From: Paenibacillus antarcticus | GTDB taxonomy: Bacteria > Bacillota > Bacilli > Paenibacillales > Paenibacillaceae | NCBI RefSeq assembly: GCF_001637225.1 | Contig: NZ_LVJI01000014.1 | Span: 124,001 to 188,000 of the forward strand | Direction: 5' to 3' | DNA length: 64,000 nt | Shown here: piece by piece, positions 18,494-27,395 of the stretch | How positions within the stretch are numbered: position 1 is the first letter of the stretch | Layout: every line of letters begins with the position of its first letter | The notes under the pieces: model-generated | Seen by the model: the letters and a program-made list of their open reading frames with translations, nothing else | Told to the model about the DNA's origin: nothing | Databases searched by the model: none | Made by a program: the position numbers and the translations under genes

Positions 18494-19597
18494 GTGTCGT
18501 CCCGTATCGTCGTCAAAATCGGAAGTAGCTCCCTTACCTCTGTCGAAGGAGCATTGAACCGAGAAGCCATCATATTTTTCGCTAGAGAAATGGCAGGCTT
18601 GAAAGCGGCAGGTCACGAAGTTCTATTAGTCACATCAGGTGCGGTTGCAGCAGGCTTCCGAGAGATTGGTTATAATGCTCGCCCTCGATTACTACATGAG
18701 AAACAAGCTGCGGCGGCGGTAGGTCAGGCACTGCTTATGCAAGCCTATCAACAAGCCTTCTCTGCCCATGGCATTGTCACAGCTCAAATACTACTTACAC
18801 GAACGGATTTCTGCAGCCGCAAACGAATGAATAATGCTGGAATGACCATTGAGGAGTTATTAAAGCAAGGTGTCATCCCTATTGTTAATGAAAATGATAC
18901 CGTGTCTGTGGATGAGCTTAAATTTGGTGATAATGACACCTTATCCGCCCTAGTTGCCAATCTAATGAAAGCACGCCACCTCTTGATCCTCACGGATATG
19001 GACGGTCTTTATAGTGGTGATCCTCGGAAGCATCCAGATGCTGTTCGTTACAGTCATGTGAGCGAAATAACGGAGGAAATTTACGCTATTGCAGGTGGTG
19101 CTGGTTCCTCCCTCGGGACAGGTGGTATGCGTTCCAAAATAGATGCTGCCAAGATAGCAACACGAGGCGGTGTCCCTGTCTTCATAGGTAAGGTTACTAC
19201 GCATGGAGATCTTCAAAACGCTGTAGACGGCCAAGGTCGTGGAACTTATTTCGATACTAAACTCTCTTCCCTATCTATGAAAAAACAATGGCTCGGCTTC
19301 ATGTCAACACCACTTGGTTCGATTATTGTAGATGCAGGTGCAGAAAATGCTTTAATCCACGGCGGTCACAGTCTACTTCCTGTAGGTGTTAAACAAGTAG
19401 AAGGTCATTTCCATGCAGGTGATGTTGTGGAAGTACTAAATGCAGAAGCTGTAGTCATCGGACGCGGCGTCATTAATTATGATGATGATCAATTACGCCT
19501 AGTCTGTGGCATGTCCAGTTCAGAGGTATATCAGAAGATTGAAAGTATTCATCGGTTAGAGGTTATTCATCGGGACGAGTGGATTACATTGAAGTAG
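18494..19597 (+). CDS. proB: Glutamate 5-kinase
   Basis: First enzyme of proline synthesis; phosphorylates glutamate. An N-terminal amino-acid-kinase domain (about 3-250; RIVVKIGSSSLT, VTSGAVAAGF, VNENDTV, FGDNDTLSA, LGTGGMRSKIDAA) is followed by a PUA domain (about 275-355; GSIIVDAGAENAL). Start: GTG at 18494 after AGGAAGTG gives 367 residues, the usual length. The frame is also open from 18422, but those codons lie in the terminator of the T-box leader. The gene is followed by 392 bases without a gene before proA. Confidence 0.95.
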   Translation: MSSRIVVKIGSSSLTSVEGALNREAIIFFAREMAGLKAAGHEVLLVTSGAVAAGFREIGYNARPRLLHEKQAAAAVGQALLMQAYQQAFSAHGIVTAQILLTRTDFCSRKRMNNAGMTIEELLKQGVIPIVNENDTVSVDELKFGDNDTLSALVANLMKARHLLILTDMDGLYSGDPRKHPDAVRYSHVSEITEEIYAIAGGAGSSLGTGGMRSKIDAAKIATRGGVPVFIGKVTTHGDLQNAVDGQGRGTYFDTKLSSLSMKKQWLGFMSTPLGSIIVDAGAENALIHGGHSLLPVGVKQVEGHFHAGDVVEVLNAEAVVIGRGVINYDDDQLRLVCGMSSSEVYQKIESIHRLEVIHRDEWITLK

Positions 19598-19619
19598 AGG
19601 CTCATTTCGGAACGGCTAC

Positions 19620-19776
19620 GGTGACGGATTGTTCTTCCGATCGCTGTTGCCACCAATTTTTTTGAATATATCGCTGTTAGCGAAATAATTCGGGAACAAG
19701 ATTATGCTTCCGAAGTAGCTTTCCTACGGAAAGCTTTTAGGCGAACGCTACGCTTCTCCAGAACAATTCCGTCACC
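19620..19776. repeat. Inverted-repeat-bounded element between proB and proA
   Basis: A stretch of about 157 bases is bounded by nearly perfect inverted repeats, GGTGACGGATTGTTCT (19620-19635) and AGAACAATTCCGTCACC (19760-19776), differing by one base. Inside are smaller hairpins such as AGCTTTCC-TAC-GGAAAGCT and CGCTGTTAGCG. The 13-mer ATGCTTCCGAAGT occurs inside it (near 19704) and again outside near 19919. It could be a miniature mobile element or a large regulatory hairpin. The rest of 19598-19989 shows no gene; proA has an AGGAGG site at its end. Confidence 0.6.
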
Positions 19777-19989
19777 TTCGCAAGGTTTTACGCATGATCC
19801 ATTTTAATGCGAGTGTTATTAGAGAAAAAACAATGAAGTAACATATGAAACATAAATTTATACTTAAAGATGCGAATTTTTTGCGAAGGCAATCTGATGT
19901 TAATGCTAACAAAATCTCATGCTTCCGAAGTCCTTTTTTCGAAGCAGTTCGACGAAGTTATCCTCAAAAACTATTAGGAGGTTATCCCA

Positions 19990-21243
19990 ATGAACCAAAG
20001 TGAAGTAAGAGAAAAAGCAACCCTTGCCAAAGCTGCTGCTACTGTACTGAATCGCTTGGATACTCAGCAGAAGAATGAAGCGTTACAACTGATGGCTCAA
20101 GCGCTAAGACAGGAACAAGAACTTATTTTAACTGCGAATCTTGAAGATCTTGAACGTGGACGTCAGCAAGGTACAGCCCCTTCTCTACTCGACCGATTGG
20201 CATTAAATCCGGAACGCATCAACGCTATGGCTGAAGGCTTAGAGCAGATTATTGATCTTCCAGATCCTATTGGTGACGTACTAGAAGCGTTAGATCGTCC
20301 TAACGGTCTTACGATCGATAAAGTACGTGTTCCACTTGGCGTAATCGGTATCATATATGAAGCTCGTCCGAACGTCACTGTCGATGCTGCTGGTCTTTGT
20401 CTTAAGACGGGTAACGCGGTTGTATTACGCGGTGGATCTTCCGCTATCTCTTCCAACCGTCAAATTATTGAAGTGTTGCATCGTGCTCTTGCTCTATCAG
20501 CTATCCCTGTCGATGCGCTACAAATTATCGAAGATCCGAATCGTGCATCTGTTGATGAAATGTTGAAGCTCAAAGGATTACTAGACGTTGTGATTCCACG
20601 TGGTGGCAGATCGCTCATCCAAAATGTTGTCGAGAACGCCACTGTCCCTGTCATCGAAACCGGCGCTGGTGTATGTCATACGTATATAGATGCTTCGGCT
20701 GAGCCTGTTATGGCATCAAATATTAGCTTAAATGCAAAAGTACAACGTCCATCTGTCTGTAATTCGATGGAGACTCTTATTGTTCATACTGATTTCGCTG
20801 GACTCCATCTTGCATCTCTAGCAGAACAATACAAAGAATCCAATGTAGAAATACGCGGATGTGAGGCTACACTCGCAATCATCCCTTGGGCTACACTGGC
20901 TACCGAAGAAGACTACTCTACGGAATATAATGATTACATTATGAATGTTGTCATAGTCAACAACATCCAAGAAGCACTTGAACATATCGCGCGACATGGA
21001 ACGCAACACTCTGAATGTATCGTTACGGAAGACAAAGATCAGGCTGCATTCTTCATCCAAGAGGTTGATGCTGCTGCTGTGTATCATAATGCTTCCACTC
21101 GATTCACGGACGGATTCGAATTCGGATTTGGTGCAGAGATTGGAATTAGTACACAAAAGTTACACGCTCGGGGCCCAATGGGACTCCCTTCTCTTACTTC
21201 TACGAAATATAGAATCTACGGTAACGGACAAATTCGTCGATAA
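19990..21243 (+). CDS. proA: Gamma-glutamyl phosphate reductase
   Basis: Second enzyme of proline synthesis; makes glutamate 5-semialdehyde using NADPH. A 417-residue aldehyde-dehydrogenase-fold protein with VPLGVIGIIYEARPNVT, KTGNAVVLRGGS, the catalytic Cys region QRPSVCNSMETL and the C-terminal ARGPMGLPSLTSTKY. The start is set by TTAGGAGG 9 bases upstream. proC follows after 22 bases. Confidence 0.96.
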   Translation: MNQSEVREKATLAKAAATVLNRLDTQQKNEALQLMAQALRQEQELILTANLEDLERGRQQGTAPSLLDRLALNPERINAMAEGLEQIIDLPDPIGDVLEALDRPNGLTIDKVRVPLGVIGIIYEARPNVTVDAAGLCLKTGNAVVLRGGSSAISSNRQIIEVLHRALALSAIPVDALQIIEDPNRASVDEMLKLKGLLDVVIPRGGRSLIQNVVENATVPVIETGAGVCHTYIDASAEPVMASNISLNAKVQRPSVCNSMETLIVHTDFAGLHLASLAEQYKESNVEIRGCEATLAIIPWATLATEEDYSTEYNDYIMNVVIVNNIQEALEHIARHGTQHSECIVTEDKDQAAFFIQEVDAAAVYHNASTRFTDGFEFGFGAEIGISTQKLHARGPMGLPSLTSTKYRIYGNGQIRR

Positions 21244-21265
21244 TTCCGACATGGAGGATTGAATC

Positions 21266-22132
21266 ATGGGACAAATGAGTCAACAACAGTACGCAATTCA
21301 GAATAATATTACTTTTTATGGTGCAGGATCGATGGCAGAAGCTATCGTACGCGGTCTTATTGCAAGATCCATTATTCTGCCTTCCAATATTATGATGCTT
21401 AATCGTAGTAATACTACACGACTTGAAGAATTACAGAAATCATATCAAGTTAAGACCAGCAATGATGAATCCGCCAAGATTGGTATCCTGCAGAATTCTT
21501 CGGTTATCGTCCTAGCAATGAAGCCCAAAGATGCTGCTGCGACTCTCCGACAAATAGGGCCCTTACTTACAGAAGATCAGTTGATTGTATCTGTTATCGC
21601 AGGTCTATCGATCAGCACCATGCAGCGCCTATTAGGTCGCAATCAACCTATCGCTCGTACGATGCCGAATACTTCTAGTTCAATTGGCCTTGGTGCTTCT
21701 GGAATTTCATTCTCAACTGAAGTGACTGAAGATCAACAACGTATAGTTACCACTTTATTTGAAGCTGTTGGTACGATTACAATTATAGAAGAGCAAAATA
21801 TGGACTTATTGACTGGTATTTCGGGCAGTGGACCGGCCTATATCTACTACATGATGGAAGCCATGATCGCTGCAGGCGTTCGCGGTGGTCTAACCCCAGA
21901 ACAATGTACAGAATTGACGGTTCAGACCGTACTTGGTGCTGCTCGAATGGTACAACAAACGGGAGAAGCACCTAGCGCTCTGAGAGCGAAAGTCACTTCT
22001 CCTAACGGATCTACCCAAGCCGCAATTAGCGTACTAGACGAAGGTGATTTTTTCGAAGATGTTATTGCTGCTGTCAATCGTTGCAGTGAACGATCACGTG
22101 AAATGGGCGCGGCTCTTGAGGAGGAAATTTAA
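21266..22132 (+). CDS. proC: Pyrroline-5-carboxylate reductase
   Basis: Last enzyme of proline synthesis. A 288-residue Rossmann protein: FYGAGSMAEAIVRGL near the N terminus, VIAGLSISTMQ, the family signature region GISGSGPAYIYYMMEA, and the C-terminal VTSPNGSTQAAI. A GGAGG site precedes the ATG. Its stop codon abuts the ATG of mtnW, and the mtnW ribosome site (GAGGAGGAA) lies inside the end of proC, so the proline and methionine-salvage genes are translationally linked. Confidence 0.95.
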   Translation: MGQMSQQQYAIQNNITFYGAGSMAEAIVRGLIARSIILPSNIMMLNRSNTTRLEELQKSYQVKTSNDESAKIGILQNSSVIVLAMKPKDAAATLRQIGPLLTEDQLIVSVIAGLSISTMQRLLGRNQPIARTMPNTSSSIGLGASGISFSTEVTEDQQRIVTTLFEAVGTITIIEEQNMDLLTGISGSGPAYIYYMMEAMIAAGVRGGLTPEQCTELTVQTVLGAARMVQQTGEAPSALRAKVTSPNGSTQAAISVLDEGDFFEDVIAAVNRCSERSREMGAALEEEI

Positions 22133-23344
22133 ATGAGTTATTGCACAGCTACGTATAGATTACATGATCCGAAAGCGGATTTTCATAAAAAGGCAGAATC
22201 AATCGCTGTTGGATTAACGGTAGGAAGTTGGACCGAACTACCTCAAGCGAAACGCGCCGCCATGCAAAAGCATTTAGGCCAAGTCTTACATGTCGATGTA
22301 CATGAAGATTTATCAGACGCAGAACGTTATGCAGATATCACTATTGCTTACCCTGATGTGAATTTCAGTCGTGACATTCCAGCACTTCTTGTCACTGTAT
22401 TTGGTAAAATATCAATGGATGGTCGAATCAAATTAATTAAGTTGGGTTTCTCAGAGTCATTTCTATCAGCTTTCCCCGGTCCTAAATTTGGCATTGAGGG
22501 CATCCGCCAACAACTTGATGTATACAATCGCCCACTCCTCATGAGTATCTTCAAATCCGTCATCGGACTTAATCTAGATGAACTTCGTGAGCAATTTACC
22601 CTTCAAGCTTTGGGTGGTGTTGATCTCATTAAAGATGACGAAATTTTGTTCGAAAATGAACTAACACCTATTGAGAAACGTGTTGAGATCTGTGCTAGAG
22701 CAGCGGAAGAAGCAAGTAAAGAAACAGGCAAAAAACTTCTGTATGCTACGAACTTAACTGGACGTACGTCCAATCTGAAACAACAAGCGCTCAGAGCTAT
22801 TGATGCTGGGGCAAATGCCTTACTATTCAATGTCCTTTCTTATGGCTATGATGTCCTACATGAACTAAGTAGTGATCCAGAGATTACCGTTCCCATTGCA
22901 GCACATCCTGCATTGGCAGGGGCAATGTATCCCTCACCACACTATGGTATTTCAGCGTCTGTACTCCTTGGACAGTTGATGCGCCTTGCTGGTGCGGATC
23001 TGGTACTTTTCCCTTCTCCATACGGATCTGTGACGATGCCACGGGATGAGAATCTAGCAATCCAAGATGAATTAATAAGTTCAGATTTAAATATCAAGAC
23101 AAGTATGCCTGTTCCTTCTGCTGGGATTCATCCGGGGCTTGTACCGGTAATCCTTCAAGATTTCGGCATGGATGTCGTAGTCAATGCAGGTGGAGGTATT
23201 CACGGACATCCAATGGGTACAGTTGCTGGCGGGCGTGCATTCTTACAAGCCATTGATGCAGCTACACAGAGCATCCCTTTAGCTGACTATGCACAATCTT
23301 TTCCTGAACTTCAAACAGCTTTAAACATCTGGGGAGGAAAATAA
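22133..23344 (+). CDS. mtnW: 2,3-diketo-5-methylthiopentyl-1-phosphate enolase (RuBisCO-like protein)
   Basis: A 403-residue type IV RuBisCO (RuBisCO-like protein) of methionine salvage that enolises DK-MTP-1-P. The lysine of GGVDLIKDDEIL corresponds to the carbamylated, Mg-binding lysine of the superfamily. An N-terminal alpha/beta domain (about 1-120) precedes the barrel. Length and the mtnX and mtnB neighbours match the Bacillus salvage operon, where W, X and B act in sequence. The stop codon overlaps the start of mtnX (TAATG). Confidence 0.94.
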   Translation: MSYCTATYRLHDPKADFHKKAESIAVGLTVGSWTELPQAKRAAMQKHLGQVLHVDVHEDLSDAERYADITIAYPDVNFSRDIPALLVTVFGKISMDGRIKLIKLGFSESFLSAFPGPKFGIEGIRQQLDVYNRPLLMSIFKSVIGLNLDELREQFTLQALGGVDLIKDDEILFENELTPIEKRVEICARAAEEASKETGKKLLYATNLTGRTSNLKQQALRAIDAGANALLFNVLSYGYDVLHELSSDPEITVPIAAHPALAGAMYPSPHYGISASVLLGQLMRLAGADLVLFPSPYGSVTMPRDENLAIQDELISSDLNIKTSMPVPSAGIHPGLVPVILQDFGMDVVVNAGGGIHGHPMGTVAGGRAFLQAIDAATQSIPLADYAQSFPELQTALNIWGGK

Positions 23345-24027
23345 TGATATCACCTAAGAAAACAGTCATCTTTTGCGATTTCGACGGGACCATCACAATT
23401 ACAGATAATATTGTTGCGATTATGAATCAATTCAAGCCTACTGGTTATGAGGCGATTGTCGAAGATACGATTAAACAACGGTTAACGCTGAAAGTAGGTG
23501 TAGGCGCTATGTTCGCTCTCATGCCTTCTAGCCAAAAAGAAGAACTCACTTCTTTTGTACTTACTCACGCTGGAATACGCGAAGGTTTTCAAGACTTTCT
23601 TCACTATCTTGAAGTTGAGAATATTGAATTCAATGTCACAAGTGGTGGTATGGATTTCTTCATCCATCCTTTGCTTGCGCCATTCGGCATTCCTGAGGAC
23701 CATATTTATTGCAATGGCGCTGACTTTACAGGTGAACAAATTGAAATTACTTGGCCTAATCCATGTCTTCCTCCTTGTGAAAGTGGATGCGGTATGTGTA
23801 AAACAACGGTGATGCGAAAGTTTCCAGAGGAATCTTATTTCCGAATCCTTATTGGGGATAGCCTAACCGATTTCGAAGGTGCCAAAATTGCTGATCTTGT
23901 CTATTCCCGCTCCCATCTCACTACGAAATGTGAAGAGCTTGGTGTAGATCATGTTCCTTATGAGACTTTTCATGATATTTTGAAAGATATGCAACTGAAA
24001 CAAGAACAAGGAGTGCTGAAATCATGA
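23344..24027 (+). CDS. mtnX: 2-hydroxy-3-keto-5-methylthiopentenyl-1-phosphate phosphatase
   Basis: A 227-residue HAD-superfamily phosphatase that dephosphorylates the product of MtnW. The HAD motif I FCDFDGTIT is at about 10-18, and a GDSLTDFEGAKIADL-type motif is near the C terminus. A Cys-rich CESGCGMCK segment is typical of MtnX. It overlaps mtnW at the start and mtnB at the end (ATGA). Confidence 0.93.
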   Translation: MISPKKTVIFCDFDGTITITDNIVAIMNQFKPTGYEAIVEDTIKQRLTLKVGVGAMFALMPSSQKEELTSFVLTHAGIREGFQDFLHYLEVENIEFNVTSGGMDFFIHPLLAPFGIPEDHIYCNGADFTGEQIEITWPNPCLPPCESGCGMCKTTVMRKFPEESYFRILIGDSLTDFEGAKIADLVYSRSHLTTKCEELGVDHVPYETFHDILKDMQLKQEQGVLKS

Positions 24028-24680
24028 GCTTTGACAATATCACCTTAGAAGAAAAACAACAGGCGCTCGATGACCTACGAAAAGTAAAAACCCTATTTGC
24101 TGAGCGTAATTGGTTCCCTGGAACAAGCGGGAATCTATCGATTAGAGTTGGGGAATTTCAAGAGGATGATTTTCATTTCGCGGTAACAGCAAGCGGTAAA
24201 GATAAATCTGTGAATACACCTCAGGACTTTTTATTCGTGGATCAGAACGGTCAAGCATGTGAAACAACGACACTTAAACCCAGTGCAGAAACACTGATCC
24301 ATTGTGAAATATACCGATTGACTGGATGCGGTGCGGTGTTCCACGTCCATACCGTATACAACAACCTGATTAGCGAATGGCTTGGTCAGACTGGGGTTGT
24401 TAAAGCTCAAGGTATTGAACTGATTAAGGCTTTCAACATCTGGGAAGAGAATGCTGAGATTGCTATTCCCGTTCTCGCCAATTATGCACACATTCCTAGT
24501 ATTGCAGCAGAAATTCCAGGTGTACTTAATCCTGAAATACCAGGAATATTGTTACAGAATCATGGTATATGTGCATGGGGTAAGAATGCCTTTGAAGCTA
24601 AGAGACACCTAGAGGCATTTGAATTTATTTTTGAATATTTGTATCGTGGTTTACTGCTTAATAACGTTCCTAAGAGATAG
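24024..24680 (+). CDS. mtnB: Methylthioribulose-1-phosphate dehydratase
   Basis: A 218-residue class II aldolase/adducin-fold enzyme that dehydrates MTRu-1-P, supplying the substrate of MtnW. Motifs include GTSGNLSIR (phosphate-binding loop), KPSAETLIHCEIY, the metal-binding VFHVHT and LQNHGICAWG. It overlaps mtnX by four bases. mtnA, mtnK and mtnD are not in the window, so the pathway is split across the genome. Confidence 0.94.
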   Translation: MSFDNITLEEKQQALDDLRKVKTLFAERNWFPGTSGNLSIRVGEFQEDDFHFAVTASGKDKSVNTPQDFLFVDQNGQACETTTLKPSAETLIHCEIYRLTGCGAVFHVHTVYNNLISEWLGQTGVVKAQGIELIKAFNIWEENAEIAIPVLANYAHIPSIAAEIPGVLNPEIPGILLQNHGICAWGKNAFEAKRHLEAFEFIFEYLYRGLLLNNVPKR

Positions 24681-24803
24681 TTCTCCTTTGGGTAAATACA
24701 TGTGAACCCATAGTGTTGTCGTAAGTCTATTACGGTGAAGAACTGTCGTTAAGCGCGCTGTTAGATTGTATCTACGTGTATACTATCCTATATCGTCACA
24801 CAT

Positions 24804-24846
24804 AAAAAACAATCCCAGTCCTATTATTAGGATTGGGATTGTTTTT
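24804..24846. terminator. Bidirectional terminator
   Basis: A long hairpin, AAAAACAATCCCAGTCCT paired with AGGATTGGGATTGTTTTT, has A-runs and T-runs on both sides. It serves both mtnB and the convergent epimerase operon. The preceding bases 24681-24803 hold nothing recognisable. Confidence 0.85.
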
Positions 24847-24861
24847 CAAATTGAATATTTC

Positions 24862-25740
24862 TTAAGTTGTTCGTACCAACTGACGAATTAGAGCTGGAAG
24901 CCATTCATTTAATGATGTGAAGGGGAATCCTGCTTCAACTGCCTTAGCATTACTACTGAAGAACGACTGTTCCACACCATAAGGTGAGTGATTTGAATCC
25001 TCCGTATGTTGATCTATAATGGCTGTCTTTCCCACTTCTTGTTCCATTAACGCGATCATCTCTGCTAATGATATCTCACCTGTAGCACAGGCATTTAGAG
25101 GTCCAGTAAGCGATTGATCCTTCAACCAGCATAGTAATGATGCCGCTTCATCCGAAGCGATGAAGTTAATCTTTGCATCTAAAGAAGGAATACGTATCGG
25201 TGTCCCATTCTTAATTCGATCGATGTGAAATTCAAGACGTCTAGTATAATCATCTTCGCCTACGACAAAAGTAAATCGAACACTACACACAGGGAATGTG
25301 GCATGTTGGGCAAATACGGCTTCAGCTAGTCTTTTCCCCATACCATAGTCGAAATCTGAGCGCGTTCCCATCTGTATAGGATACGTACTTGGATCGATTT
25401 CTGTTTCTATGTGTTCATTTGGATTGGATTCATATATGGAGATGCTGGATGTATTAATATATCTCTTCACCTTACCTGCAAATACTTCACAGGCATTCCA
25501 TGCATCTTGTGGAGAATAACAGATGTTATCGTATATGACATCCCACTCTAAACCTTCAGTAGCTTGTAATAAGGAGTCATACTTTTCTCGATCTACGACA
25601 AGACGTTGTACTCGATCTCCAAAAGAGTCCGAAGTAATCCCTCTAGTAGCGATCGTTACCTCTACCTCATCTTCTAAGAGGAGCTCCACTAATCTCTTTC
25701 CGAAGAATCGTGTACCACCTAACACCAATGCTGTTGTCAT
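24862..25740 (-). CDS. NAD(P)-dependent epimerase/reductase-like protein
   Basis: A 292-residue extended short-chain dehydrogenase family protein. The nucleotide-binding motif is LVLGGTRFFGKRLVE (about 5-19); YGMGKRLAE carries the catalytic Tyr-X3-Lys. It resembles the nucleoside-diphosphate-sugar epimerase group, but the substrate cannot be assigned. Start ATG after GGGAGGAATTTC. It is the last gene of the sigma-factor operon, 30 bases after the membrane protein gene. Confidence 0.85.
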   Translation of the reverse strand: MTTALVLGGTRFFGKRLVELLLEDEVEVTIATRGITSDSFGDRVQRLVVDREKYDSLLQATEGLEWDVIYDNICYSPQDAWNACEVFAGKVKRYINTSSISIYESNPNEHIETEIDPSTYPIQMGTRSDFDYGMGKRLAEAVFAQHATFPVCSVRFTFVVGEDDYTRRLEFHIDRIKNGTPIRIPSLDAKINFIASDEAASLLCWLKDQSLTGPLNACATGEISLAEMIALMEQEVGKTAIIDQHTEDSNHSPYGVEQSFFSSNAKAVEAGFPFTSLNEWLPALIRQLVRTT

Positions 25741-25770
25741 GAAATTCCTCCCACATCTATATCGAATACA

Positions 25771-26913
25771 TTAACGACGAGCTCGAGCCTGATCCGATTT
25801 CTTATTTAATTTCTTATTCCCAAGCGCAAGTTTCAGTCCACCACCGATAAAGAGTAATGAAACTATAAAGGTCTGGATATACATACGGAATCGATAGTCA
25901 ATACGGAATTCAGGGAACCTTGCATCTACTATAGGAATAATGAATTGCGTACCTAAATAATACAAGCCAAGTAATAATAATGCTATACCTAACAACCCAC
26001 GATGATTGTCAATTCCTTCAACAAGCGGTCTATCAATAAGAGGTTCTTTGCCATAACGAGATGCCTGCTGTAGTCCATCAAAGAAACTATAGAACCAAAT
26101 CACAGGAATGAGAAACATGAACAATGAAAGTCTGAGGATATCTAGTATATAGATAGATCCCAAGAACAATACCATCAGTTGTAACCCTCTCTTTTGCAAT
26201 CCAAGATACATATGTCCTGCACCAGGAAAGGCAGACAACAATGTCACTAATGTTTTACTACGTTTACCATCTTCTCGTCCTTCTTCAAATTCCTCAAATA
26301 ATGTGCGATCGACTAGCGGCTCCCCTGCCTGCTTCCTATTCATCTGTTGTACCGTATCAAACATACAATATAACCAAATTATCGGGAGCACACCGAGGAA
26401 CAACATGAATACTGATGAACTTGTAATCCCTGTAACGAACATCATGATCGTCAACAACCCGAAGAATGCGATTAGAAAAGATAAACCACGCTGCATCAAA
26501 CCTAATTGAAAATGTCCTAATCCGGGAATAAATGATAGTAAAATTGTATAAAAGCGCTCACTATGCTCGCTTTTCGAAACGGATGGTTCACTTATTAAGT
26601 GTCCTTGTTCATCAACTGCATGACCGAGTTCATTTCTCATTTGTGTTGCGATCTGCGGTAAGGATGGTCTTCTTAGTAAAAATATTATTAAATCAAGCAT
26701 GCTAATACACCAGAAGAATAGTCCACTGACCGCTCCAACACCTATAAATCCATCCTCATTACTAGCAATAAACAATAATAAACTGACACCCATACATCCA
26801 AAGAACATTAAGGGATATAGAAATCCTCTCGTTTTTCTTCCCAAGAAATAATGCCCTAATCCAGGGATCATATTTAATATAAAAGCATAAAATCCATTTC
26901 GTTCATTTTGCAC
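25771..26913 (-). CDS. Polytopic membrane protein with three repeated PGxGHxxLG units
   Basis: About 380 residues with roughly ten hydrophobic segments. Three internal repeats begin with near-identical hairpins: IPGLGHYFLGRKTRGF, IPGLGHFQLGLMQRGL and FPGAGHMYLGLQKRGL, each followed by paired membrane helices; a charged linker precedes repeats two and three. The unit resembles small TM2-like modules, but I do not recognise a function. Start: GTG at 26913 with GAGAGGA 9 bases upstream; the frame opens earlier at a TTG (26931) that lacks a ribosome site. It is located just after an anti-sigma gene, so it may be part of that envelope-stress regulon. Confidence 0.75.
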   Translation of the reverse strand: MQNERNGFYAFILNMIPGLGHYFLGRKTRGFLYPLMFFGCMGVSLLLFIASNEDGFIGVGAVSGLFFWCISMLDLIIFLLRRPSLPQIATQMRNELGHAVDEQGHLISEPSVSKSEHSERFYTILLSFIPGLGHFQLGLMQRGLSFLIAFFGLLTIMMFVTGITSSSVFMLFLGVLPIIWLYCMFDTVQQMNRKQAGEPLVDRTLFEEFEEGREDGKRSKTLVTLLSAFPGAGHMYLGLQKRGLQLMVLFLGSIYILDILRLSLFMFLIPVIWFYSFFDGLQQASRYGKEPLIDRPLVEGIDNHRGLLGIALLLLGLYYLGTQFIIPIVDARFPEFRIDYRFRMYIQTFIVSLLFIGGGLKLALGNKKLNKKSDQARARR

Positions 26914-26936
26914 ATAGATCCATCCTCTCAATTCAG

Positions 26937-27395
26937 TTATCGTTTCAATTGGTCAAGCCAAGTCACTGTAATATTCATCATCTTTTCACTGTAAGGCATC
27001 GTTTGTTTCGGTTCTTTAGCTATAAAAGTTAAATCCCCAGTACCTAATTTATCAAACAGCCCTGTAGACAAGAACAACAAGGTTAGGCATGCAGCCACCG
27101 TATAATGGAAAATGGGATGCTCGAACCACCGTCGACGTCGTTGCTCCATGTTGCTCTCTTCCTTCTCGTAGAGATGAACCGGTATGCTATTCATAACGTC
27201 ATCCGTAAATTGTATCGAATCCATCATATCCGGCATACTTAGTTCCACGGAAGATAGAAGTTGGATATGTATATCCATCGCTTCAGCATCTTCAAGTAGT
27301 AGCATTTCCCAAGACTGCTCTTGTTCCATCGTACAGCCACCATTGATATATAGTTGTCCTAGTCTCCGCTTATCTTCCACGCTTAAATGTTTCAT
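26937..27395 (-). CDS. Putative anti-sigma factor
   Basis: About 152 residues from ATG at 27395, whose ATGA overlaps the stop of the sigma gene; the GGAGG lies in the end of that gene. A soluble N-terminal part (about 1-95, acidic and helical) is followed by one membrane helix (about 100-120, TVAACLTLLFLSTGLF) and a short outer tail. This layout and the overlap with an ECF sigma gene identify it as the likely membrane anti-sigma factor. The usual zinc-binding anti-sigma motif (HXXXCXXC) is not evident. Confidence 0.75.
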   Translation of the reverse strand: MKHLSVEDKRRLGQLYINGGCTMEQEQSWEMLLLEDAEAMDIHIQLLSSVELSMPDMMDSIQFTDDVMNSIPVHLYEKEESNMEQRRRRWFEHPIFHYTVAACLTLLFLSTGLFDKLGTGDLTFIAKEPKQTMPYSEKMMNITVTWLDQLKR

